5,314 bases of DNA from Bacteroidetes bacterium UBA1952 (GTDB lineage: Bacteria; Bacteroidota; Bacteroidia; Chitinophagales; Chitinophagaceae): NCBI GenBank assembly GCA_002336725.1, contig DDEO01000094.1:1-5314 (forward strand). Reading direction: 5' to 3'. This document shows, in pieces, positions 1 to 5,280 of this stretch; the first letter of the stretch is position 1; every line of letters starts with the position of its first letter. The notes beneath the pieces were generated by a model. That model saw only the letters and a list, made by a program, of their open reading frames with translations, searched no databases and was not told where the DNA came from. Position numbers and translations under genes: made by a program.

Positions 1-80
1 TGCTACACAACAACGAAAATGCTGCCTGAAACTACTTTCGCAAGAAGCCTAGTGTTTATTTCCGGAAAAAACGGCCCCTG

Positions 81-524
81 TTACTCTTCTCCCCTTCGCA
101 GGCTCCGCTGCACATCGCGCTCCTTGATGCTGTCGCGCTTGTCGTGGAGCTTTTTACCGCGCCCGAGGCCGATTTCCATTTTTGCCAGTCCTTTGTCGTT
201 GATAAAAACGGCGAGCGGCACAATCGTAAAGCCTTTTTCCTTGATTTTCTGCTGCCACTTGCGCAGCTCTTTTTGGGTGAGCAGCAGCTTGCGGTCGTGC
301 ACGGGCAGGTGACCGGCGTAGCCCGCATTTACGTATTCGGCTATATGCAATCCCTTCACCCACAGTTCGTCTTTATGAAAAAAGCAATAGCTATCGGCAA
401 AGCTCACGCGGCTCATGCGGATGCTTTTAATCTCCGAACCCGTCAGCACCATGCCCGCCGTCAGCCGGTCTTCAATGGCGTATTCGTAGGTCGCCGGGCG
501 ATTTTTTAAGTAGATATTTTTCAT
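81..524 (-). CDS. smpB: SsrA (tmRNA)-binding protein SmpB
   Basis: SmpB binds tmRNA and delivers it to ribosomes stalled on broken mRNAs, so that the nascent peptide is tagged for proteolysis and the ribosome is freed; it acts in the cytoplasm. The 147-residue product has the usual family length. Visible landmarks are the N-terminal core with GSEIKSIR at 29-36 followed by SFADSY (the OB-fold tmRNA-binding face) and the basic C-terminal tail with GRGKK at 121-125, HDKR at 127-130 and KERD at 134-137, which in characterised SmpB enters the ribosomal decoding/mRNA channel. The start is ATG with an A/T-rich upstream stretch and no Shine-Dalgarno site, as is common in Bacteroidota. It lies 78 bases downstream of accD on the same strand; I see no good promoter in that gap, so co-transcription is plausible. 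The gene looks intact. No terminator is evident in bases 1-80 beyond its stop codon. Confidence 0.97.
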   Translation of the reverse strand: MKNIYLKNRPATYEYAIEDRLTAGMVLTGSEIKSIRMSRVSFADSYCFFHKDELWVKGLHIAEYVNAGYAGHLPVHDRKLLLTQKELRKWQQKIKEKGFTIVPLAVFINDKGLAKMEIGLGRGKKLHDKRDSIKERDVQRSLRRGEE

Positions 525-602
525 GTTTTATGTGTCGTGTTTCATGAAAACCGGTGCTTCAAAAAACGAAACCAGCGGCACCCAACGCCAAAGAACCCAA
601 CA

Positions 603-1463
603 CTATCCCACCTTTTCCTTTACAAACCAATCAATCACTTCGGTCAGTTTTCCTTTAAGATCTTTTCGTTCCACGATGAAATCCAGAAAACCATGCTCTA
701 ATAAAAATTCAGACTTCTGGAAGCCTTCGGGCAGGTCGCGTTTGATGGTTTCCTTGATGACGCGCGGGCCGGCAAAGCCAATAAGCGCCTGTGGCTCAGC
801 GATGTTAATGTCGCCGAGCATGGCATAAGAGGCCGTTACGCCGCCGGTCGTCGGGTCGGTGAGGTAAGAAATATAGGGCAATCCCGCTTTGGCCAGCCGC
901 GTCAGTTTGGCGCTCGATTTGGCCATTTGCATCAGCGAAAAAGCACTCTCCATCATGCGTGCGCCGCCGCTTTTGGAGATAATCATAAACGGCAGTTTGT
1001 GTTCGATGGCGTAGTCGATGCCGCGCGCAATCTTCTCGCCCACCACGCTGCCCATAGATCCGCCAATAAACTGGAAGTTCATGCAGGCAATCACGAGCGG
1101 GCGGCCATTGACCTTGCCCACGGCCACGGTCATGGCATCGGTGAGGCCGGTAGAAGCCTGTGCATCGCGGAGCCGTTTTTCGTAGGGGCGCTGATCGACA
1201 AAACCGAGAAAATCAGTCGGGGCAATGTTTTCAAACAGTTTCTCGCCTTGTCCGTCGTCGAAAAGAAGGCTGAAGTATTCCCCGGAGTTGATGCGGTTAT
1301 GAAAATTGCACTTCGGGCAAACCCACAGGTTGGCGGCAAGCTCGTCCTGAGTAACGATGGTCTTGCATTCCGGGCATTTATGCCAGAAAGAATCGGGCAC
1401 CTCGCGCTTTTCGTTGGTGGTGGTGAGGATACCCTGTCGGATGCGGCGAAACCAAGTGGACAT
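603..1463 (-). CDS. accD: Acetyl-CoA carboxylase carboxyltransferase subunit beta
   Basis: AccD pairs with AccA to form the carboxyltransferase that moves CO2 from biotin on AccB to acetyl-CoA, giving malonyl-CoA for fatty acid synthesis. I start the gene at the ATG at 1463 (286 residues, beginning MSTWFRRIRQGI). The frame stays open to a TTG at 1511, but the extra 16 residues do not resemble the family and the ATG protein begins as AccD proteins normally do. With this start, the zinc ribbon is C30-x2-C33-x15-C49-x2-C52. The crotonase-type core shows GGSMGSVVGE at 134-143, SGGARM at 165-170, TTGGVTASYAM at 205-215 and GFAGPRVI at 229-236, the glycine-rich loops that form oxyanion and CoA-binding sites in the family. 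All key residues are present. accA is not in the window. A -7 box lies 46 bases upstream. Confidence 0.96.
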   Translation of the reverse strand: MSTWFRRIRQGILTTTNEKREVPDSFWHKCPECKTIVTQDELAANLWVCPKCNFHNRINSGEYFSLLFDDGQGEKLFENIAPTDFLGFVDQRPYEKRLRDAQASTGLTDAMTVAVGKVNGRPLVIACMNFQFIGGSMGSVVGEKIARGIDYAIEHKLPFMIISKSGGARMMESAFSLMQMAKSSAKLTRLAKAGLPYISYLTDPTTGGVTASYAMLGDINIAEPQALIGFAGPRVIKETIKRDLPEGFQKSEFLLEHGFLDFIVERKDLKGKLTEVIDWFVKEKVG

Positions 1464-1508
1464 AATTCGTTGAAGGTAGGGGCGGATGCCCGTTTTGGGA
1501 AAGGGCGG

Positions 1509-1516
1509 CAAAAATA
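1509..1516 (-). promoter_or_regulatory. Candidate -7 box for accD
   Basis: The minus strand reads TATTTTTG, an exact match to the Bacteroidetes -7 consensus TAnnTTTG. It would give a leader of roughly 40 bases before the accD ATG. No TTTG is found at the expected -33 distance, so support rests on the -7 box and its position. A six-base-specific motif occurs by chance a few times in both strands of a window this size. The placement also argues against the TTG start at 1511, which would overlap the box. Confidence 0.4.
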
Positions 1517-1532
1517 CGGCAGGAGGATTTTA

Positions 1533-1563
1533 CACGATGGCGCAATACGCAATGGCGCAACGG
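1533..1563 (-). repeat. Degenerate octamer repeat, NNATTGCG type
   Basis: On the plus strand the stretch divides into CACGATGG, CGCAATA, CGCAATGG and CGCAACGG. On the minus strand this is a run of (C/T)ATTGCG-like units with a period of 8, 7 and 8 bases, containing two exact copies of ATGGCGCAA. It lies in the divergent region between accD and the YflT-like gene, upstream of the accD -7 box. It could be a tandem operator or a decayed member of a repeat family; the tract at 2289-2320 has a similar unit. Confidence 0.45.
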
Positions 1564-1592
1564 TTTGATGCCGGCTGGCTGCTGGCATTTGT

Positions 1593-1622
1593 TTTGCGCA
1601 AGGTTCTCTATCGGTATTTTAT
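1593..1622 (+). promoter_or_regulatory. Candidate promoter of the YflT-like gene
   Basis: TTTG at 1593-1596 is followed after 18 bases by TATTTTAT at 1615-1622, which resembles the Bacteroidetes pair TTTG / TAnnTTTG with the last two -7 positions off consensus. It would place the transcription start about 30 bases before the ATG at 1656. The -33 element overlaps an 8-bp palindrome TTGCGCAA at 1594-1601. The match is partial and could be fortuitous. Confidence 0.3.
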
Positions 1623-1655
1623 CATCGCTCCTCTCACCCTAAAATTGCCCATTTT

Positions 1656-2186
1656 ATGAAATCCACCATCGGCGTTTACCCCGACCACGAAGCGGCTATT
1701 GCCGCCGTAAACGCCCTGAAAGCTGCCGGCTTTCCCCAAAAGCATCTTTCCATCATCGGCCATGCCGGCACACCGGAACAGGCCCGCGCTGAAGGCATAA
1801 ACGCCGACGGCACCGAATCCGACGAAGCCTTCGACAAGCCCGAACGCGTGGCGGCTACCACGGTGGGCGTAACAGTGGTTGCAGGAGCCATCCTGGGCGC
1901 TCTGACCGGCGTAGGGCTGCTGGCCGTTCCCGGACTGGGCTTTCTGGTGGGCGCAGGCGCACTGGGCGGCGTTATTGCAGGCATGGATGTTGGCCTTGTC
2001 AGCGGCGGCATTATCTCTGCCCTTGAGCTTGCCGGCGTGAGCAAACACCATGAGGCGCTCTATCACGAACATTTGAAAGAGGGCCGCTATCTGGTGATTG
2101 CGCAGGGCAACCCCGAAGAAGTGAACCGCGCCCACGAAGTGCTGCTGCAACACGACGAGCACCTTCACCTGGAAGCGCATGTATAA
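1656..2186 (+). CDS. YflT-like general-stress-type protein with Gly-rich hydrophobic core
   Basis: The exact function is unknown. The N-terminus (about residues 1-36, MKSTIGVYPDHEAAIAAVNA followed by LKAAGF and LSIIGHAG) matches the layout of the YflT/GSP17M-type stress-protein domain: a strand, a helix that pairs with other domains, and a second strand. Residues about 67-122 form a long glycine- and alanine-rich hydrophobic stretch (GVTVVAGAILGALTGVGLLA and onward) that could form one or two membrane-inserted glycine-zipper helices. The C-terminal part (130-176) has the pattern HHEALYHEHLKEGRYLVIAQ and then a helix after GNPEEV, reminiscent of the second half of the same kind of fold. It is histidine-rich, with nine His between 131 and 175; metal binding is possible but not shown. 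Such proteins are usually linked to general stress or envelope stress. The gene is monocistronic, divergent from accD and convergent with pyrB, and has its own promoter candidate and terminator. Confidence 0.75.
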   Translation: MKSTIGVYPDHEAAIAAVNALKAAGFPQKHLSIIGHAGTPEQARAEGINADGTESDEAFDKPERVAATTVGVTVVAGAILGALTGVGLLAVPGLGFLVGAGALGGVIAGMDVGLVSGGIISALELAGVSKHHEALYHEHLKEGRYLVIAQGNPEEVNRAHEVLLQHDEHLHLEAHV

Positions 2187-2202
2187 ATTGAAGATCAAAA
2201 AC

Positions 2203-2246
2203 GCCGAACGGGCGGAGAAAATCTGGTTTTTCTCCGCCCGTTCGGC
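2203..2246. terminator. Bidirectional hairpin terminator between convergent genes
   Basis: A perfect 19-bp inverted repeat (arms 2203-2221 and 2228-2246, loop TCTGGT) has a GC-rich base around GCCGAACGGGCGGAG and an A/T apex. It starts 16 bases after the stop of the YflT-like gene. On the minus strand the stem is followed by GTTTTTGATC, a short U-run typical of an intrinsic terminator for transcription coming from pyrB. On the plus strand the stem is followed by TATTACAG, a weaker tail. It probably stops transcription both ways and prevents collision between the two genes. Confidence 0.85.
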
Positions 2247-2288
2247 TATTACAGTAAGGCAAAACGCCCTACCCGATTATTACAAAGG

Positions 2289-2320
2289 CCATTGAGGAAC
2301 TGAGCCATTGAGAAATTGCG
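2289..2320 (+). repeat. Degenerate octamer tandem repeat, NNATTGAG type
   Basis: Four consecutive 8-base units fill the space up to the base before the pyrB stop codon: CCATTGAG, GAACTGAG, CCATTGAG and AAATTGCG. Units 1 and 3 are identical, and all four share the core (A/C)TTG or CTG(A/C)G. The tract lies outside the terminator hairpin, in the 3' untranslated part of pyrB. The eight-base period and the core resemble the tract at 1533-1563. No function is evident. Confidence 0.6.
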
Positions 2321-3232
2321 CTATTCCCCTTTCTTCCCCACCATATACAGCACCGCCATGCGCACCGCCACACCGTTTTCTACCTGATCGAGCACAAGCG
2401 ATTGTTTGGAATCGGCCACGTCGGAGCTGAGTTCTACGCCGCGGTTGATAGGCCCCGGATGCATAATTACAATGTCTTTTTGCAGACTGTCGAGCATCCG
2501 GCGGTCGATGCCGTAATACAGCGCGTATTCACGAAGCGTCGAAAACAAGGGCTTACTCTGCCGCTCTAATTGAATGCGCAGCACGTTGGCCACCTCGCAC
2601 CATTCCAGCGCTTTTTTTACATCGTAAAATACTTTTACGCCCAGGTCTTCAATGTTTTTGGGAATCAGCGTTGCCGGACCGCATACCGCTACTTCGGCAC
2701 CCATTTTGGTTAGCAGGTAGATATTGCTCAAAGCAACACGGCTGTGCAGAATATCACCGATAATGGCAATGCGTTTTCCGGAAATACTGCCCAGTCTTTC
2801 GCGAATGGAATACGCATCGAGCAGTGCCTGCGTGGGGTGTTCGTTGGTGCCGTCGCCCGCGTTTACGATGCTCGCATCGATGTGGCGGGACAAAAAATGC
2901 GGTGCGCCGGAAGCCGAATGGCGCATCACCACAATATCGACCTTCATCGCCAGGATGTTCTGCACCGTATCCACCAAAGTTTCGCCTTTGGCAACCGAAG
3001 ACGAGGACACCGCAAAATTGACCGTGTCGGCGCCGAGGCGCTTTTGCGCCAGCTCAAAGGAGATGCGGGTGCGGGTAGAGTTTTCGTAGAAAAGATTGAC
3101 GATTGTCGTGTCGCGCAGGGCCGGAACTTTTTTAATAGGCCGGTTCAGCACCTGCTTAAACTCGTCGGCGGTGGTGAAAACCTGTTCAATGGCCTGCGGG
3201 GAAAGGTCTTTGATGCCGAGGAGATGTTTCAT
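2321..3232 (-). CDS. pyrB: Aspartate carbamoyltransferase catalytic subunit
   Basis: PyrB condenses carbamoyl phosphate with L-aspartate to give N-carbamoyl-aspartate, the committed step of pyrimidine synthesis. The 303-residue product has the normal length. The carbamoyl-phosphate loop STRTR is at 52-56 within FYENSTRTRISFELA; the 80s loop SSVAKGETLVDT (from S78) carries S79 and K82, which in trimeric ATCases reaches the neighbouring subunit's site; RHSASGAP is at 104-111; HPTQ is at 132-135 in GDGTNEHPTQALLD; and the aspartate-domain loop HPGPINRGVEL starts at 258. These motifs separate it from ornithine carbamoyltransferase. No regulatory chain gene (pyrI) is in the window. The ATG start has A-rich upstream sequence without a Shine-Dalgarno site. 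It follows pyrR on the same strand after a 240-base gap containing a large palindrome, so it may be read from the pyrR transcript, from its own promoter, or both. Confidence 0.97.
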   Translation of the reverse strand: MKHLLGIKDLSPQAIEQVFTTADEFKQVLNRPIKKVPALRDTTIVNLFYENSTRTRISFELAQKRLGADTVNFAVSSSSVAKGETLVDTVQNILAMKVDIVVMRHSASGAPHFLSRHIDASIVNAGDGTNEHPTQALLDAYSIRERLGSISGKRIAIIGDILHSRVALSNIYLLTKMGAEVAVCGPATLIPKNIEDLGVKVFYDVKKALEWCEVANVLRIQLERQSKPLFSTLREYALYYGIDRRMLDSLQKDIVIMHPGPINRGVELSSDVADSKQSLVLDQVENGVAVRMAVLYMVGKKGE

Positions 3233-3313
3233 TTTCTGGAGAGTTGCGGGGAAAGGGTTTGAGCTTAACCTTAAAGTAAAGGGTTGTAAAATATGCTGGT
3301 TTTATCGTACGGT

Positions 3314-3382
3314 TCTTTTGTCACCCCGGAACGGGGTCTTTGTCGGCTTGTAAAAAAGTTCCCGTTCCGGGATGACAAAAGA
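3314..3382 (-). repeat. Long palindrome in the pyrR-pyrB gap
   Basis: Arms at 3314-3335 and 3361-3382 are complementary at 21 of 22 positions, with a central spacer of 25 bases. Inside it a further 4-bp stem (3338-3341 with 3355-3358) can form. The arms contain TTGTCA(C/T)CCCGGAACGGG. The single mismatch (3324/3372) is C-A in plus-strand RNA but a G-U wobble in minus-strand RNA, the direction in which pyrR and pyrB are transcribed. There is no U-run after the stem on the minus strand, so it is not a standard intrinsic terminator. It could be a REP- or MITE-like dispersed palindrome, an mRNA processing or stability element, or a folded regulator of pyrB. The rest of the 3233-3472 gap holds nothing I can name apart from a TTTCCGGAAA palindrome at 3461-3470, just beyond the pyrR stop. 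Confidence 0.8.
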
Positions 3383-3472
3383 TTGGGACCGAAACACACA
3401 TACTGCCGATTTTCTGGAAAGGCTTGCTTGAAGGGATTCAGAGGGGAACAAGGGGTGAATTTTCCGGAAACT

Positions 3473-4027
3473 TTAAAAATCGTTGGGCAGTCCGGCGGTT
3501 TCTTCGAGATACACCACATCTTCGCCGGGTTTTTCGCCCCAGAGCAGCCGTACGCGCCGCGATTCATAGGTGTCGATGGCAAAGCCGCTGTAATCGGGCT
3601 GTACGGGCAGTTGCCGACTAAAACGGCGGTCCACGAGCGCCAAAAGTTCTACTTTTTCGGGGCGGCCCAGGTCGAGCAGCGCATCCATTGCGGCGCGAAT
3701 CGTGCGCCCGGTAAACAATACATCGTCTATCAAAATCACCGTTTTACCTTCAATGGCGAAGGGAAAATGCGTTTCGGAAGGCAGGCGCAGCGCCGAACCC
3801 TGATGGAGGTCGTCGCGGTAAAAGGTGGTGTCGAGTGTAGCGTAGGGAAGGGCTTTATTTCCGGAAATTTCTTTCAGGATGCCCACCAATCGGTCGGATA
3901 CGGCTACGCCGCGCGGCTGAATGCCAACGAGCACCGCGTTTTCAAACTGCCCGTGCGCTTCTATAAGCTGATGCGCCAAACGGTACAAAACAATGCGAAG
4001 TTGGTGGGTATCGAGCAGGATTTTCAC
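3473..4027 (-). CDS. pyrR: PyrR, pyrimidine regulator / uracil phosphoribosyltransferase
   Basis: PyrR is a type I phosphoribosyltransferase. In Firmicutes it binds pyr mRNA in response to UMP and causes attenuation; it also makes UMP from uracil and PRPP. The 184-residue product has the family length. It opens MKILLDTHQLRIVLYRLAHQ (typical of the family), has VGIQPRGV at 34-41, and the PRPP loop VILIDDVLFTGRT at 97-109 with the acidic pair D101-D102. VDRR follows further on, as in characterised PyrR. The start codon is GTG; no ATG or other start fits upstream in frame, and the protein begins where homologues begin. It lies directly upstream of pyrB, which supports the pyrimidine role. Whether this protein regulates RNA or acts mainly as an enzyme cannot be seen: I found no convincing PyrR-binding-loop consensus upstream of either gene. 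Confidence 0.95.
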   Translation of the reverse strand: MKILLDTHQLRIVLYRLAHQLIEAHGQFENAVLVGIQPRGVAVSDRLVGILKEISGNKALPYATLDTTFYRDDLHQGSALRLPSETHFPFAIEGKTVILIDDVLFTGRTIRAAMDALLDLGRPEKVELLALVDRRFSRQLPVQPDYSGFAIDTYESRRVRLLWGEKPGEDVVYLEETAGLPNDF

Positions 4028-4035
4028 GGTGAGGG

Positions 4036-4043
4036 CAAAAGTA
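4036..4043 (-). promoter_or_regulatory. Candidate -7 box for pyrR, near-leaderless
   Basis: The minus strand reads TACTTTTG, an exact match to TAnnTTTG. Only eight bases (CCCTCACC) separate it from the GTG start, so transcription would begin within a few bases of the start codon. No TTTG is found at the -33 spacing. If used, there is no room for a regulatory leader before pyrR. Confidence 0.4.
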
Positions 4044-4055
4044 AGGCACTTCGCG

Positions 4056-4097
4056 CGTTGGAATAGCTAAAGCCGTTGGACTGCTGCGCGCGTTGGA
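4056..4097. repeat. Three CGTTGGA repeats upstream of pyrR
   Basis: CGTTGGA occurs at 4056-4062, 4074-4080 and 4091-4097, spaced by 18 and 17 bases. The outer copies extend to an exact 11-base repeat CGCGCGTTGGA (4052-4062 and 4087-4097). The tract lies just upstream of the candidate pyrR -7 box, so it could be a set of operator sites. It also runs into the repeat-rich stretch before the glycine-rich gene and may instead be part of that element. Confidence 0.55.
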
Positions 4098-4120
4098 GCC
4101 TTCGGCGTGGGTTTGGAAGA

Positions 4121-4260
4121 GCCATATATTGCCATTTAACAAGGGCTTCAGCCGCAAGGATTTCGGCAATTGTACCAAATGCGGCTTATAACCGAAAGTT
4201 TTGTTGCGGGCTAAGGATTTATTGCCGAAACTTGCAGAGCTAATGACTTTCGGCAATCGG
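4121..4260. other. Structured non-coding stretch before the glycine-rich gene
   Basis: No gene is evident here on either strand. The 10-base motif TTTCGGCAAT occurs directly at 4161-4170 and 4248-4257, and inverted at 4221-4230. The inverted copy can pair with the 4248 copy to form a 10-bp stem with a 17-base loop. AAGGATTT is repeated at 4156-4163 and 4213-4220. The start of the stretch, GCCATATATTGCCA (4121-4134), resembles the reverse complement of the last bases of the window (TTTGGCAATATGGC, 5301-5314) apart from a 2-base insertion and short differences. The dense direct and inverted repeats suggest a folded DNA or RNA element, perhaps a cassette boundary or a small RNA; neither is shown. 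Confidence 0.5.
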
Positions 4261-4278
4261 GATGTTACCAGCAATTTT
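4261..4278 (+). repeat. Left inverted repeat flanking the glycine-rich gene
   Basis: GATGTTACCAGCAATTTT lies 26 bases before the ATG of the glycine-rich gene. Its reverse complement recurs directly after the stop codon at 5281-5298 with one mismatch; the GATGTTACCAGC core of 12 bases is exact. The pair brackets the single gene tightly. Confidence 0.75.
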
Positions 4279-4304
4279 AACAAACAACCGTAAAAACAAC
4301 AAAT

Positions 4305-5279
4305 ATGAACAAGAACATCATCATCCAATTTTTAATGTTATGTGGGTTTATTATAAACGTACATACTACAATGGCTCAAATCCCTGACAGTTTGAGAAGT
4401 CAAATAATGAACACCCCAAAGAAGGATTTAATTTCTGTAATGGGTAAATATGAAGTTAATTCTCAAGTAATACGAACAGAAAATTTAGTTTTTCATAATA
4501 ATTCAGAACTGATATTTACGAATTACTCTTATCCGTATGTAGTTATTGCTGCTAAGAATTTAAAATTTAATGCTCCAGCAATTAAAGCAACAGTCAAATT
4601 TGGCAACTACGATATTGTAGTACTAAAAGGCTCAAAAGGAAGTTCAGGAAACACAGGTGGAAATGGCTCTGGAAATGGTGTTCGTGGTGGAAATGGTACG
4701 GCAGGTGGAAATGGCGGAAATGGTAATACTCAAAACACACCTGACATTTACTTGATAATTGAAAATATTAGTACTGATTTTGGCGACATAACAACATTTG
4801 ATTGGCAAGTATTTACGACTGGACTTGAAGGCGGACAAGGTGGAGATGGCGGAAACGGTGGTATAGGAGGTAATGGTTCAGGAGGAAGAAATTCAAGAAG
4901 CAATGCTTTCCATTGTACACGAGGTGCAAGCAATGGTGGTCGTGGTGGTGATGGTGGACAAGGCGGTATTGGCGGAACAGGTGGTAAAGGTGGTAAAGGA
5001 GGAGATATTATTTTGGTTGGTAGTTCTGAAATTACTCAAAAACTAACGTACGTTCAATTTTTGTTGAATGGTGGCAACGGAGGTAAAGCTGGTCTACCAG
5101 GCGAATCAGGAAATGGTGGTTCTGGAGGAAGTGGCGGAAGAGGGTCAACTCATTGTAGTGGAGCTGACAGAGGAGGAAATGGCAGTAAACCTAATCCGTT
5201 AGGACAAGGTGCAACGGGAGAAAATGGAGAAAATGGAGAAGTCAAAATCATAAATCAAACTGTTACGGACTTATTCTAA
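4305..5279 (+). CDS. Secreted glycine-rich repeat protein, function unknown
   Basis: I do not recognise a named family. The 324-residue product has a signal peptide: MNKN, a hydrophobic stretch (5-19), and a likely signal peptidase I site TMA-QIP between A24 and Q25. C13 is not in a good lipobox. Residues about 50-108 look beta-rich (NLVFHNNSELIFTNY, YPYVVIAAKNLKF), as in beta-solenoid caps. Three glycine-rich blocks follow at about 109-140, 173-233 and 256-312, built of GGX and GGNGGX units (X mostly N, D, Q, K, T or S). Between them lie strand-like segments beginning DIYLIIENIST (147), DIILVGSSEIT (234) and a closing EVKIINQTVTDLF (312). The mature protein has only two cysteines, C204 and C284, both after His, which could form a disulfide. 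GGX runs can fold as bundled polyglycine-II helices, as in some phage adhesins, or be flexible. The gene is visibly AT-richer than its neighbours and bracketed by inverted repeats, which suggests horizontal acquisition. The ATG has A-rich upstream sequence. Confidence 0.85.
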   Translation: MNKNIIIQFLMLCGFIINVHTTMAQIPDSLRSQIMNTPKKDLISVMGKYEVNSQVIRTENLVFHNNSELIFTNYSYPYVVIAAKNLKFNAPAIKATVKFGNYDIVVLKGSKGSSGNTGGNGSGNGVRGGNGTAGGNGGNGNTQNTPDIYLIIENISTDFGDITTFDWQVFTTGLEGGQGGDGGNGGIGGNGSGGRNSRSNAFHCTRGASNGGRGGDGGQGGIGGTGGKGGKGGDIILVGSSEITQKLTYVQFLLNGGNGGKAGLPGESGNGGSGGSGGRGSTHCSGADRGGNGSKPNPLGQGATGENGENGEVKIINQTVTDLF

Positions 5280-5280
5280 A

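Noticed and set aside
540..549. TTTCATGAAA palindrome upstream of smpB
   Set aside because: A lone 10-bp palindrome with no second copy or supporting promoter; not enough to call an operator.
1464..1511. Upstream extension of accD to a TTG at 1511
   Set aside because: The 16 added residues do not look like AccD, the start codon is rare, and the candidate -7 box overlaps it; the ATG at 1463 gives the normal N-terminus.
927..1568. Plus-strand open frame opposite accD
   Set aside because: Antisense shadow of a well-supported gene with His/Ala-rich translation and no domain.
3383..3472. PyrR-binding attenuator loop
   Set aside because: The minus strand has only a partial match (TTTCCAGAAAATC) to the Bacillus PyrR-binding consensus, lacking the GAGG part, and no U-run terminator follows.
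3293..4066. Long plus-strand open frame opposite pyrR
   Set aside because: It is the antisense of pyrR and the palindrome; its translation shows no recognisable domain, while pyrR has clear motifs.
4075..4140. Classical integron attC site
   Set aside because: GTTGGAC (4075-4081, fits GTTRRRY) and ATTTAAC (4134-4140, fits RYYYAAC) are present but in the reverse of the attC order on either strand, and no integrase gene is in the window.
3942..4328. Minus-strand open frame overlapping the pyrR start and the boundary element
   Set aside because: It overlaps pyrR in another frame, spans the repeat-rich stretch and has no recognisable domain.
4335..4346. Lipoprotein signal (C13 in LMLCGF) in the glycine-rich protein
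   Set aside because: The residues before the cysteine do not fit the lipobox, and a better signal peptidase I site lies at A24-Q25.
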